In this document: positions 41,281 to 52,815 of the stretch, one piece after another
Layout of the letters: each line of letters starts with the position of its first letter
Numbering within the stretch: position 1 is the first letter of the stretch
NCBI GenBank assembly: GCA_029582165.1
Contig: CM055877.1
Coordinates: forward strand, 6,067,855-6,131,854
DNA from: Portulaca oleracea
Taxonomy: Eukaryota; Streptophyta; Magnoliopsida; Caryophyllales; Portulacaceae
DNA: 64,000 nucleotides
Reading direction: 5' to 3'
Notes under the pieces: model-generated
Seen by the model: only the letters and a program-made list of their open reading frames with translations
Databases searched by the model: none
What the model was told of the DNA's origin: nothing
Translations under genes and position numbers: made by a program

Positions 41281-41744
41281 CATTATTGTAAGACTGTAAT
41301 ATTGTGATTTTTTTTTTTTATCTAAGGAATTATGAATTAAAAATAGACATTAAAGGCAATGAAATATTTGATAAGTGACTGGTAAAATAAGAAGAAAAGA
41401 GCACGCTAAGATCCTATTTTATTCGATGGTACGTTTTGTGATAGTTGGCTTAGTGAAGTTAAGTAGGTTTAAATAGGCTGTGTAGTGTAGGTAGAAGTAG
41501 AGGTAGCGGTGAGTAAAAATTTAATAAAAAACATTAAAATTGAAAAAAATAAAAAATATTGTAGGTTATTTTCTATTGTAATTTGTAAACAATAGGGCCT
41601 ACATCAGAATTACACATCTCATAATAGTTTTCCTTTTTGACATGGACGAAGTAATAAAGTGGACGGTGGACTAGACTTGTAGACCCATCTTGAATTCTTG
41701 ACCTCTTGTTCAAATTATTTACTATTTCATCCCTTTCATGTTAA

Positions 41745-42023
41745 GATCCTATCTTTTATACGGCTGGTTGGTGTACCTTCCCACAACCCATCATAATATA
41801 TTAATCCACAATAATTTATCACAACCCATCACAATCAATCACAATTTTTCATCTCATTTTTTTCAAATATTTTTTTACATTTACCAACATAATTTACAAC
41901 TATTAAAAACGAAACCCACCACACCTTATTACAACCCACCATAATCCACCACAACTTTTTCAAGCCCACCAATTCCACCACAATTCCACCATACGGCAGC
42001 CAACCGTATAAAAGAACAGGGCC
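41745..42023. mobile_element. Harbinger-type MITE, well preserved
   Basis: Ends GATCCTATCTTTTATACGGC and GCCGTATAAAAG-like (AACCGTATAAAAGAACAGGGCC) with TAA on both sides (41742-41744, 42024-42026). Inner arms GGCTGGTTGG/CCAACC and repeated CCCACCACAA units are typical of the family. Confidence 0.8.
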
Positions 42024-42024
42024 T

Positions 42025-42272
42025 AATTGCCATTTGTTGACTATCACAGTTTTCAATGTCACTCTTTAATTGATAATTTCTTAAATAATATTTTATAAAC
42101 AATTACAAAGTTACAATATTATAATTTTATGATATTATTTTTTATTACAAATGTAATGGTGTTAATTTCATATAACACGTCAATGTGTATATTGAGGAAT
42201 TTACGGTTAAATTTTTTGAAATTTAACTATACAATTTTCAAAGATGAGTATTAATATCAAACATTGGAAGTA
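42025..42272. mobile_element. Worn Stowaway-type MITE next to the Harbinger-type MITE
   Basis: Internal sequence (TTGTTGACTATCACAGTTTTC ... AACTATACAATTTTC) matches the copy at 31346-31603, but the CTCCCTCC ends are eroded. Confidence 0.45.
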
Positions 42273-42475
42273 TTTTCATTTTTATATTTATAAAACGATC
42301 AAAATATAAGGTAATTACTTGAATTTCCATGTACTAAGATTCAATTTAAAAAAAGAACTGAAAAAGTCATCCTCCTAACTAAACCCCGCGAAAATCTGGC
42401 GATAAAATCTTCAACATAAAACCCCTCCCAAAAAAAAAAAGAAATAAAAACAGGTATGAAGAAAGGCATAAAGCT

Positions 42476-42483
42476 AGGGTTTA
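42476..42483 (+). promoter_or_regulatory. Telo-box upstream of eS10
   Basis: AGGGTTTA, about 75 bases before the eS10 start codon. This motif is common in promoters and leaders of plant ribosomal-protein genes. Confidence 0.45.
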
Positions 42484-42558
42484 TCTTGTGAAATTTAATT
42501 CTGCCTGTTGTCGTTACTGCATCATATTCAGCAGTTTTGATCCTCCTTTCTGCTTACA

Positions 42559-44655
42559 ATGGTAATTTTTCTCTCTGTACATTTTCAGTTTTTTACTCAC
42601 AGTATATTTCTGAATATTTTCTGGGTTTTTGTTTGTAGATCATCCCAGAAAGAAACCGCCGTGAGATTTGCAAGTATCTCTTCCAAGGTTTGATTAATTT
42701 TGTGTCATTATCCCCCATTAATCTTATTCATTGCTAGTTTTCGTTTGTTTTTTTCATACTTGTCTCGATAGGGCTGGCAAAAATCCGAGTCTGGAAACTT
42801 CGGATTCGGATAAATTGGATATTGGATGAAAACTTAATGTTGATAGCTAGTTTTTCGCGTATTTTTTGGCTCTGATAAATCGTACAAGCATGTTAATCAA
42901 AAGAAGTACCTGTTAAATTAGGGTTATAGGTGACGTTTTAATGCTAGCAAAGTGTCCTAAAATCATCTAATTTCTTAAGCACACAATTTATTTTGTGTCA
43001 TCGACCCATTCATTTACCAATAATGGATCCATTCATGGCTTATACTCCCTCCTTCCCATATTATTTGTCTATTTAGACATGATTTACAAAACCAAAAAAA
43101 CCTCCACTCAACATTAATTTATCTCATTGGAAATGTGAAAATGTTGAATAAAATGGTAAATAAAAAAGGAAAAAGGTGAATAAAAGGGAAAAATTGATGA
43201 AAAAGATGTAATTAATAAGGTTAATTTATAAATTAATAATTAATGTGTTATTGGAATTATAAAATGATAGATATTATGGGAAAAAAGAAAGTTAGTTAAA
43301 GTGACAGATAATATGGGAAGGAGGAGTACCACCTTTTGTTTTTTTTTTTTCTGATTTAGGTTTTACATGTTAAAACTTTGGTTCTGTTATGTCGCATTAT
43401 TTTCTGATATTTCGCGGTCATTTTATTAGCCTCTTCACGAATAATAATGGTTGCGGAGGTTTTACATGTTTGCTTTCACTTGTTTAATCAATCTTTAACA
43501 CATAATCATATATATTACAATGGTTATTTGGAGTTTATTGAGAAAGGAACTGATCTATGCTTAAAACTACTGCATAGAATTATACAAATTAGGCATTTAT
43601 TTTTCAGAGTGATAAATTTTGATTTTGAAAACAGAGGGGGTATGTTATGCAAAGAAAGACTACAACTTGGCAAAGCATCCAGACATCGATGTCCCGAATC
43701 TACAGGTGATCAAGCTTATGCAAAGCTTTAAATCCAAGGAGTATGTCCGAGAGACATTCGCTTGGATGCATTATTATTGGTATTTGACTAATGAAGGTAT
43801 CGAATTTCTTCGAGGTTACCTGAACCTCCCATCTGAGATTGTCCCTGCCACCCTGAAGAAGCAGGTCAAGCCCGCCGGAAGGCCACTCGGGGGCCCACCT
43901 GGACCGCGGTAATTCTCATTTTGCAGCAATCGCTGCATTCATTGCAATTTACAAATTAGTCGTGTTTGTCAAAACTGATGAAATTGACCCAATCTGAATC
44001 TTATCCTATCCAAAATTGAACCAAAATGACCACAATTTATCACAGACCAAAGTTATTCATTTCTACAAGAAAAACTTTTCCAACTAAAAATAGTGAGACC
44101 TGAAATCAACTTTGATTCAAATATAACCTAGCCCAAACTCGACCCATATCCAAAATGACTCAAATTTATTTGTCACCAAAGTTATCCTTTTTGTAAGACT
44201 AACTTAATGGGCTGAAAATAGAGCAACTCGAAATCAACCTGGTCCAAACATAACCGAACCCAAACTGGACCATTGTTTACCCGAATAACTTAATTGCCAA
44301 GTCTATCAGTTTATTGCATGCTTGTTAAAGTTTTACGAGTTTGATGGTTGCTTGATTGTGACTCGGGTGATCAACTACGAGCAGTGGACCATCGCGGTTC
44401 GAAGGTGACAGGCCGAGATTCGGTGACCGTGATGGATACCGCAGTGGGCCCCGTGCTCCCGGCGACACCAGTGACAAGGACGGCGCCCCTGCTGACTACA
44501 GACCATCGTTTGGGGTAAGTGTTGGTTTCATACTCTGCTACAGGGTGGCGGTTTGGATACATGTGAAACCCAAGGAGGTGATGAAATTTCTTAATGAATT
44601 TTTGTAGGGTCCTTCTGGAAGGCCAGGCTTCGTACCCTATTTTCGATTCTCTTGA
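42559..44655 (+). CDS. RPS10: Small ribosomal subunit protein eS10
   Basis: Exons: 42559-42561 (ATG only), 42639-42687, 43635-43908, 44385-44514 and 44608-44655, with GT-AG introns in phase. The product starts [19 protein letters not shown] and contains the plectin/S10 domain: [66 protein letters not shown]. The tail is rich in G, P, R and D, as in eS10. It acts in the 40S subunit near the mRNA entry region. The last exon as drawn ends [12 protein letters not shown] at a TGA (44653-44655), giving 167 aa. Other plant eS10 proteins end in a glycine/arginine-rich tail, so the true end may use a donor at GGCTTC|GTACCC and a later exon that was not identified. Intron 2 holds a Stowaway-type MITE. 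The gene faces HSP90 tail to tail. Confidence 0.88.
43045..43326. mobile_element. Stowaway-type MITE in eS10 intron 2
   Basis: Ends CTCCCTCCTTCCCATATTATTTG and AATATGGGAAGGAGGAG with TA on both sides (43043-43044, 43327-43328). It is the same subfamily as 36206-36490. It sits well inside the intron (42688-43634), so splice sites are untouched. Confidence 0.8.
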
Positions 44656-45231
44656 ATATTGGATTGTTTGGATGAATTATTCCGAGTTTGAGCACCATGA
44701 CTTGTTAAAAATTTTGAGACTTTTGATCGATCAAAAGAAGGATTCCAATCTTATCATTCATAATGAACAATGCACCCTGCGTTTTATTTAGTTAAATCTT
44801 TTAACTGGTTAGTGAATTTCTCATAATTACGTGTTTATTGTAGTCTCAAACTGCCAACTTTTCCTGCCATTTTTGCTTGCAATTTTTTTAAAAATGACTT
44901 CATTGTAGACTCAAATTTTCTGATAACTACGACACAAGAAGAAGACGAGCCAGGAAAGATAGTTATGATATGCAACAAAATACTAATTCTGATTATGATT
45001 TCCTGGTTATTGTATGCAACAAAATACTATGATTATGATTATGGCTATTATGATTATTATCAGTCCAACATTCTATATACCACAAGTTGGTATACTACAA
45101 AGCTAGACTCTTACAAACACCCATGAACAAAGACTTACAACCAGACTCGACGACAATGATTCACAAGCCGATAGTAGCAACTCGAGTGACCAAAAGACTT
45201 GCAATTTTTTTTTGTTTTAGACTCGTTTTCT
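44656..45231. other. Convergent 3' ends of eS10 and HSP90
   Basis: A 576-base stretch between the two stop codons, expected to contain both 3' UTRs. A possible eS10 acceptor (TTGTAG at about 44838 or 44904) would extend the eS10 C-terminus, but no typical tail was found. TATGATTATGATTAT-like repeats occur at 45020-45060. Confidence 0.5.
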
Positions 45232-48200
45232 TTAGTCGACTTCCTCCATCTTGCTCTCCTCAGCCTGACCCTCCTCCAGTGCCGGCATTTCCTCGTCAAC
45301 ACCACCCTCCTCCTCCTCGTCGATGTTGAGCCCGAGCTTCAGCATCCTGTGAATCCTGGCTGCGAATGTGTTGGGGTCATCCAGACTGAACCCCGAGACC
45401 AAGAGCGCAGTCTCGTAGAGCAGCAGCACAAGGTCCTTGACAGACTTGTCGTTCTTGTCAACCTCGGCCCTCTTCCTCAGCTCCTCCATGATCCCGTTGT
45501 CGGGGTTGATCTCCAACGTCTTCTTGCTCGACATGTAGGCGCTCATTGATGTGTCCCTCAGGGCCTGAGCCTTCATGATTCGCTCCATGTTGGCCGTCCA
45601 TCCGTATTCCCCAGTCACGAGCACGCAGGGGGAGTCCACTATCCTGTCGGAAACCACCACCTTCTCCACTTTGTCTCCTAGGATATCCTTGATCACCTGA
45701 TGTATCATTAAATTTTACATTTAGGAGCATTGTTACCGAGTAATATGTATTACACCGATGGGTATTTACCCATATCGATAATACTTATATACGTAAGGTC
45801 CTGTCAAATTCATTGGCATAGTAAGCTAAATTTAATGTAAGTTTTGGTAAATCGGTTAGTTTTGGTGGGTTTGGGTAACCTTGTTTATATTGTTTGCAGT
45901 AAGTTTGGATAAATATAGGTAAGTTTGAGCAACTAAAACTTACTCACAACTTACCCATGAACTTGACAAATGGGTAAAACATGAATATCAACAATACCCA
46001 GTCATATCCTCCTAATTTCCATTTCTAATTACCTTGCAGAGGTTCTCAAATGACTTCTTTTTCTCCTCCTTTTTCTGCTTCTCTTCCTCTGTTTCTTCGA
46101 TCTTCAGTCCTTCCTTTGTGGCGCAGACGAGCTTGTGACCCTCATACTCCTTGAGCTGGGAGACAACGTACTCGTCAATGGCGTCCACCATGAAGAGGAC
46201 CTCATAGCCCTTCTTCTTGAGCTTCTCGAGGAAGGGGGAGTTTTCGACGGCCTTCTTGCTCTCGCCTGTGATGTAGTAGATGTCCTTCTGGCCCTCCTTC
46301 ATTCGGGTCACGTAGTCCTTGAGGCTTGTCATCTCATCCCCGCTTTTGGTCGAGTGGTACCTGTTAGATTAACAAACCATCATTAGACCTTCAACTATTA
46401 AGCTTTTGGTTGAAATGGTTCAATCTGATAGGCTCAAGGGGCCTTTGCAGCGTATATCTAAACTGAAAAGGGTATTTGTGTGAAGGGGCACTATTAACTA
46501 TCAGCTTAAGTTTCTGATTGATATGGTTTTCCACAATACAGTACCTGAGTAACTCGGCAAGTTTGGCACGATTTTGGCTGTCCTCGTGGATGCCCAGCTT
46601 GATGTTCTTCGAGAATGCATCATAAAACTTGTTGTAGTCCTCCTTGTTCTCGGCGATCTCATTGAACATCTCAATGCACTTCTTCACAAGGTTCTTCCTG
46701 ATAACCTTGAGGATCTTGTTCTGCTGGAGCATCTCACGGGAGATGTTGAGTGGCAAGTCGTCGGAGTCCACCACACCCTTGACAAAGCTGAGGTACTCCG
46801 GGATGAGGTCCTCGCAGTTGTCCATTATGAACACCCTCCTGACATAAAGCTTGATGTTGTTGAGCTTCTTCCTCGTATCGAACAGATCAAAGGGTGCCCT
46901 CTTGGGGACGAATAGGATGGCCTTGAATTCGAGCTGGCCTTCGACGGAGAAGTGCTTCCAGTGAAGAGGGTCCTCCCAGTCGTTTGTCAGGCTCTTGTAG
47001 AAGGAGCAGTATTCCTCCTTGGTCACTTCCTCGGGCTTCCGGAGCCAGATGGGTTTCTGTTTGTTGATTAGTTGCCATTCGTGGGTCACTTCCTTGACCT
47101 TCTTCTTCTTGCCTTTCTTGTCCTCTTTATCTTCCTCTACGTCTTCGACTTCTCCTTCTTTCTCTTCCTTCTTTTCTTCCTCCTCGTCGTCGCTGACCTC
47201 CTTTTCGATGGTCTTTTCGACCCATAAGTAGATTGGGTAGTTGATGAATTCAGAGTGCTTCTTCACAAGATCCTTGAGCCTCCTCTCCTCCAAGTACTCA
47301 AGCTGCAAGGGGTGGGTTGAATCATACACGCAGAAATGTAGTCAGATGTCTTGTTTTCACTTTTGCATAGTTACATTTGCTAGCTTGAGTGACAGACTTT
47401 CAGAATATATATAGCTTCAGTGATAGAAGTCTAACTTGAGAATAATACAACAAACTACTTCTACAATTAATAACAGGGCAGGGCAGAAAGCTTTGGTTCA
47501 CAGTAGTGAAAGTTTATTTAGATGGTCTAACATTTAGAATATGTACATGTTAATGCATTTGCAAACTTTTCTTCAAGCATTGATGAGGAAAACTAATTCA
47601 GTTCTGTATTTTTTCTTCCCCAATACCCAGGTTTCTATTCAGCACAGATTCTTCACCTATAGTTTCACATCTTGAAATTACTCTGCTAATTGCTAAATCA
47701 GTTTGTCAATTGTCACTATCAAGTATCAAAACATACACAGACCTACAGAACTCTCAAGAGTTTGAACACATAGAGAGACTAAATTAAAATCAAAAGCAGT
47801 CAACAAAGGGGATGTAGCTCAGATGGTAGAGCGCTCGCTTAGCATGCGAGAGGTACGGGGATCGATACCCCGCATCTCCAATTTTAGTTGGCTTAAGGGA
47901 TTTATGTAGTTTTTCTGCATTTTTAAGTGTTACAGTAAGGAGATTAAATTACGCAGTTGATATGTAACATCAATGGGGATGTAGCTCAGATGGTAGAGCG
48001 CTCGCTTAGCATGCGAGAGGTACGGGGATCGATACCCCGCATCTCCATTTTTAATTTTCTTAAGGTTATTCTAGATGTTTGCATAATATCAGTACGTAGT
48101 CAATAGTTAGCATCTAAGGGGATGTAGCTCAGATGGTAGAGCGCTCGCTTAGCATGCGAGAGGTACGGGGATCCATACCCCGCATCTCCAATCTAAATTT

Positions 48201-50158
48201 TGCTTTTTCAATTGTCATTAACAGTACCTGATAAGAAACTACGCAGTTTGTGCCTAAGAACAACAAAGGGTATGTTTTGCTTTTTCAATTGTTATCAACA
48301 GTATTGACAAGAAACTATGCTGTTCGTGTCTAACAACAAAGGGGATGTAGCTCAGATGGTAGAGCGCTCGCTTAGCATGCGAGAGGTACGGGGATCGATA
48401 CCCCGTATCTCCATAACACATTTTACTTTTCCTTTTTATTGACCACCTATCATGCTACATGACTATATCTCCAGTTTTATGAGGATTTAAACAGGTGAGG
48501 ACAGGACTGCAGAACACAGTAGCAACAGTTTCCCCCAATAACCTTAGAGAAGTTTGTGTGTGTCAGTGTGTGTGTGTAAGAAAATTGACATCTACTCGAA
48601 CCTAAAATCAATAATCCTTAATCCAACCAAAACACATCAGAATACATTTTCAGCCTGGAATTTGTAATTGCATGATGCTCAATAGTCAATACTGAAAACA
48701 GCAATCAACGACAGGTCAACACAACTTTGTCACATGCAATTTGAAACATTCTGTCGTGGGCTTTCTACTATTCTCATGAGGAATTAAACAGAAGAAGAAA
48801 GGACTGCAGAAGTTTGTATACGTGTGTGTCAAAAATTTGACATCTAATCGAACCCAAAATCAATAATCTGGAATCCGCCCAAACACATCAGAACACATTT
48901 TCAGCCTGGATTTTGTAATTGTATGATGCTAAATACTGCAAAAGGCAATCAATGACTGTTGAACAAACAGGTCTAGATAGGGTAAAATACCTGGTCCTCC
49001 TTGAGGTAGAGAGTAATCTTGGTACCCCTACCCAAAGGCTCGCCATGAACATCTTTGGTAATGGTGAAAGACCCACCAGCTTGAGACTCCCAAATGTACT
49101 GATCATCGTCGTTGTGTTTGGTAGTCACCACCACCCTATCAGCAACCAAATACGCCGAGTAAAACCCCACGCCGAACTGACCAATCATGCTCACGTCTGC
49201 TCCTGCCTGTAGAGCCTCCATGAACTCCTTGGTTCCAGATTTCGCAATAGTTCCCAAATTGTTCACCAAATCTGAACATTTTGAAATGCAAATGTCATGC
49301 CAAAGTTCAAATTTGTAACAGATTATTGTTTAAGTTATCAGAAATCTTGCTCAAACAATTCTCAAATTGGAAATTCAAACATCCTTCACAATTTAATCTG
49401 AAAAAGTGTTCAAAAGTTCCTCGCTCAAACAATCAGCTTAATTCACAACTACATGTAGCTGCCAAAACTTCATCAATACATTCATCAATTAAGGTTCCTA
49501 ATTCTGCATTCAGCCACTAACTTGATTCAACACAGCAAGTATGATGATTAATGTGGAAAATCATGCCAGCAATTATGTGACCTAAATCAGTATGTCCAAT
49601 TATCATCTATGCCATTTGATCAGTTAACTTTAAGTTAATTTGTTATGGTGTTGATCAATATTCAACAAAATTAAGCATGTCGAAGCCAATTAACCTTCAC
49701 TACGATCATATTTGAAGCATAAAATGTCAAACGATTTCGCCAAAAGAGATCATGATTAGGTAAATCACAGTACCTGCTTTGGTCATTCCGATTCCACTAT
49801 CAATGATCGATAGCGTCTTGTTCACCTTATCCGGAACAATTCGGATGAAGAGTTCCGGCTGTGCATCAAGCTTGCTTTTGTCAGTCAAGCTTTCAAATCG
49901 AATCTTATCCAACGCCTACACAAATCGATCAATCATCCAAAATCAGCCAAACACATTCAAAATCCTCTCAACTCAGAAAAAACCTAGAGAAAGATAAAGA
50001 AAGATACTCACATCGGATGCATTGCTGATGAGTTCACGAAGGAAGATCTCCTTGTTACTGTAAAAAGTGTTGATAATAAGGCTAAGAAGCTGGTTGATCT
50101 CTGCCTGGAAAGCGAAGGTCTCCCTCTCAGTGCCAGGCGCCATTTCAACGTCCGCCAT
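45232..50158 (-). CDS. HSP90: Cytosolic heat shock protein 90
   Basis: Six exons on the minus strand: 50012-50158, 49774-49915, 48991-49271, 46545-47302, 46033-46360 and 45232-45696. All borders are GT-AG and in phase, 2121 bases, 706 aa. The N-terminal ATPase (GHKL) domain shows [18 protein letters not shown], the catalytic Glu in [21 protein letters not shown], and [16 protein letters not shown] charged linker of E and K repeats (exon 4, about 47100-47230) is followed by the middle domain with [11 protein letters not shown] and the C-terminal dimerisation domain. It ends MEEVD, the tetratricopeptide co-chaperone docking signal of cytosolic HSP90; no ER-retention signal or transit peptide is present. 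HSP90 is a chaperone for kinases, receptors and NLR immune proteins. Six exons are more than in the simplest plant cytosolic genes. Four tRNA genes lie antisense in intron 3. Heat-shock elements upstream suggest heat induction. Confidence 0.97.
47808..47880 (+). tRNA. tRNA-Ala (AGC), copy 1
   Basis: 73 bases, GGGGATGTAGCTCAG to ACCCCGCATCTCCA, folding as a full cloverleaf. The anticodon loop is TTAGCAT (anticodon AGC) and the acceptor has the G3-U70 pair that marks alanine tRNAs. A CAACAAA upstream motif and a TTTT run just downstream fit plant Pol III genes. No CCA is encoded. It is antisense to HSP90 intron 3. Confidence 0.97.
47975..48047 (+). tRNA. tRNA-Ala (AGC), copy 2
   Basis: Identical in sequence to copy 1. 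Preceded by CATCAAT and followed by a T-run (TTTTTAATTTT). Confidence 0.97.
48118..48190 (+). tRNA. tRNA-Ala (AGC), copy 3, T-loop variant
   Basis: As copy 1, except that the T-loop reads ATCCATA in place of ATCGATA, a G-to-C change at the normally purine position 57. This may weaken the D-loop/T-loop contact and the B-box. It is followed by AATCTAAATTTTGC. Confidence 0.92.
48191..48340 (+). pseudogene. Deleted tRNA-Ala unit between copies 3 and 4
   Basis: The spacer after copy 3 (TTTTGCTTTTTCAATTG ... AAGAAACTACGCAG ... AACAACAAAGGG) is repeated at once, up to copy 4. Where the second unit should have a tRNA, only the leading GGG and TATG remain (about 48267-48273), and the downstream flank TTTTGCTTTTTC follows. 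One tRNA gene has apparently been lost from a former five-unit array. Confidence 0.6.
48341..48413 (+). tRNA. tRNA-Ala (AGC), copy 4
   Basis: As copy 1, except CCCCGTATCTCCA at the 3' end, which turns the last acceptor pair (7-66) from G-C to G-U. The anticodon and the G3-U70 pair are kept. Followed by AACACATTTTACTTTT. Confidence 0.95.
48480..48965. repeat. Tandem duplication in HSP90 intron 3, period about 250 bases
   Basis: Blocks GGACTGCAGAA, ATTGACATCTA.TCGAACC, AAAATCAATAATC, AACACATCAGAA and CATTTTCAGCCTGGA occur at about 48505-48665 and again at about 48800-48910. The copies differ by small indels and a (GT)n tract. Confidence 0.75.
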
Positions 50159-50460
50159 TGATGAACTCCGATTGACCCGATCAAATCAAACACAACAGCA
50201 GCGATTTGAAGATCGATCAACGAACGATTCGAGAGTAACGCAACAGCAGCAGAAAGAGGAAAGCGATCGAACACTCTGGAGTCGAATTGAAGCAGGTGAA
50301 GCGTGAATGTGTATCTGAGAAGAGAGGATGGAGAATTGAGAAGTATATATCGTAAGAGAAGGTCGGAGAGAGAAAAGCTTGGAAGTTGGAAGGTCTGATA
50401 ATGGCGGGGAAGTTCCCGAAGTTGAAGGAAGGTTTGGAAGTTTCTCGAATGCTTTTCGCG
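50159..50460 (-). promoter_or_regulatory. HSP90 promoter with TATA box and heat-shock elements
   Basis: On the minus strand a TATATA box lies at about 50344-50350. About 90 bases further up is a perfect heat-shock element (alternating GAA-nn-TTC-nn-GAA) at 50437-50449: GAAGTTTCTCGAA on the plus strand. A second, imperfect cluster (AAGTTCCCGAAG) is at about 50410-50421. Such elements bind trimeric heat-shock factors. Position and quality support a heat-inducible gene. Confidence 0.7.
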
Positions 50461-51706
50461 CTTTCCAGACATTTCTCCCTTTATACTTTAGGCTTTTCAA
50501 AACTTTTTTTTTTTCTTATCAAAAAACAAAATTTTTTTTGGGATTTTTTTTTTGGATACAGTTAGTTTGGGTTTGGGTCTGAAAATTAGTAGGGCTTGAT
50601 GGGCTTTAGGAAAGGAAAACGTTGGAAGTGGGCTCGGTAATTGGGCTATTCAGTTTGGATTTAATTAGTCATTGGCCTTTGACAAATAACTGTTGGTTGT
50701 TAGCTGTTAGTTATCAGAATTGGCTGTTTGGATTGATTATTTGGATTGACTGTTTGGAAAAATTGTGTTTGCTAAAATTAGTTGTTTTTGAAAATGTATT
50801 TATTGAAATTTCATTTATACTACTTTATAAATAATATTTTTCGAATGACATATGTCTAAATTTAGAGAACTGTTGGACTAAAGAGCCTTTTTCACAATAT
50901 CTCATTTTCAATAGGTCGGTCTACCTCGTTTATTGAAAATTGGCTTATTGGGACTAAACAACCAACAAAATAAGTTATTTATCAAACACCCAAACAACCT
51001 ATTTGACATCTCAATAAACCAACTTTTACAATAGACTGTTGAATAAGTTGTTCACCAAGCTCAGCCCTTATCCCTTTTTCTTTCATTTTCATCCATGTTC
51101 TTAATTTTTTAATTTACAATGAACCATATGTGACTGTAGTGGTGGCAATAATTTATTTAGAGTGAATTTGATAAAAGTCTTCTCTTAATAAATTATCAGT
51201 TACATTTATATTTTAAAATCTTTTTTTTAGAAAAATCATTTTAATTCACTTTAGTCATAGAAAATATTACAAAGATTTTCCTCTTAGAAACTCTTTTCAC
51301 AATAGTTTTACATTAGACAGATTCATATATACAAGAATTTGCATTTAATTTATATATTTTAGACCTACAATATTAACTAACATGACAGGTCAACCCAGCG
51401 GTTCACCCCTCTTATTAAAATTCTAATTCTAATTCTAATAAATAAATAAATAAGAAATTAAACAATTAATTTCATAAATAAATAAATAAATAAAATTAGA
51501 CTTTTACGTAAGGTAATACCGTAATAGTCTAATTAAACTGCCCAGATGTTGCAGTCCAGTGTCCAGATGTTCCAGTCCAGATGCAAGTCTAAAGAGTCTT
51601 TACATCATACACCAAAAATACAAGGAAGAAAAAGGAAAAATAAAAAAGAAAGTAAATGTACAATATAAAAGAGAAGATATGTTGACCAATTTGGTCTTAA
51701 ATGTTA
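50461..51706. other. Gene-free spacer upstream of HSP90
   Basis: No gene is recognised. At 50675-51050 repeated TGTTTGGATTGA and CCAAACAACC-like motifs suggest a worn TIR element. At 51435-51495 there is an AATAAATAAATA simple repeat. Confidence 0.4.
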
Positions 51707-51934
51707 CTCCCCCTATTCCATAATATTTGTCCGTTTGTTAACTGTTACGACATTTGATATATTTTTTAATTGATAATTTTTTATATAATATTTTATTAAT
51801 AATTATGATTTTATTTCATTACGAATCTAATCATAATCATAATAATAATTTTAAAATTGATAAATTTATAGTTAATATTTTTTTAAATTTGACCATAAAA
51901 TTTTCAAAAAAGAAAAATGATATGTAACGGAATA
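51707..51934. mobile_element. Stowaway-type MITE (worn right end)
   Basis: Starts CTCCCCCTATTCCATAATATT after TA, with the family interior (TTGTTAACTGTTACGAC, TTAATTGATAATTTTT). It ends near TATGTAACGGAATATATTA. Confidence 0.55.
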
Positions 51935-52511
51935 TATTACAGAGTTGCATTGGGAGAGGAAAATAAAAAATACTGGAGTATTAGTCAAACACAAGAATGA
52001 CAGATGGCAGAATCTAAATTATATGTTAGCCATGCTGGAAGCTGGTCAATTCTGTTATGCTAATAAATTAGATGTAGATAATATGGGTTACTAGGATGTG
52101 ATCGTGTGACATATGACAATTGTGAATAAAACATTGACTTTTCATTGTTTATCATCAAATATTTGATCAATAATTCAGTTTTTTTATAAGTAATTAATGA
52201 TGGAATTGTGATTTATATATACGTAATTAGATAAATGATATAACTAATAACTCCTATGTGTGTATGACCACTACTACTATCCTTCCATAACAAATTTTGA
52301 GGTACTTTTTAATCTGATTTATTTTTAAGAAATATTATATATTGAGGTAATTATATATTTAAGGAATAAGACGGGAATGATATAAAATAGTTAAAAAAAT
52401 AGATTTGAAATTGTCTGTTTGCCTATATGTCACTGTATGGCATCCTAAAATGACATTTTGTTTTTGTCTTTTATGAAAGGTACCGTGCATAAAATAAATT
52501 GTAAATTTTTG
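51935..52511. other. Gene-free AT-rich spacer
   Basis: No coding sequence or recognised repeat end. Confidence 0.4.
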
Positions 52512-52815
52512 TCGCCCTGTTATTTTATACGGCCGGCTGCGGTGTTGTGCGGTACGGTGTGAAAGAATTATGGGAGATTGTGGTGGGTTAGGTAAAGTTG
52601 TGGTAGATTGTGGTGGGTTGTAGCAAATTGTGGCGGATTTTGGTTTTAATAATCGTAAATGTGTTAGTAAATTTGAAATTGTAATTGGAAAAAAGTGAAA
52701 TAAATTAAATTTAAATAAATAGATTGTGGTGGACTGTAGTAGATTATGATGGATTGTGGTAAGTTGCAGTGCGATGTGCCACCACAACCAGCCAACGATA
52801 TAAAAGAACATGACC
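52512..52815. mobile_element. Harbinger-type MITE
   Basis: Left end CGCCCTGTTATTTTATACGGCC, right end GATATAAAAGAACATGACC. Internal TTGTGGTGGGTTGTAG units and the inner arms GGCCGGCTGCGG/CAACCAGCC match the family. Confidence 0.65.

Noticed and set aside
45199..47231. Plus-strand open frames across the HSP90 exons
   Set aside because: Shadows of HSP90 codons on the other strand; no independent similarity.
47808..48413. Repeats with regular spacing as a CRISPR-like array
   Set aside because: The repeats are 73-base tRNA-Ala genes with cloverleaf and Pol III signals, in a plant nuclear gene.
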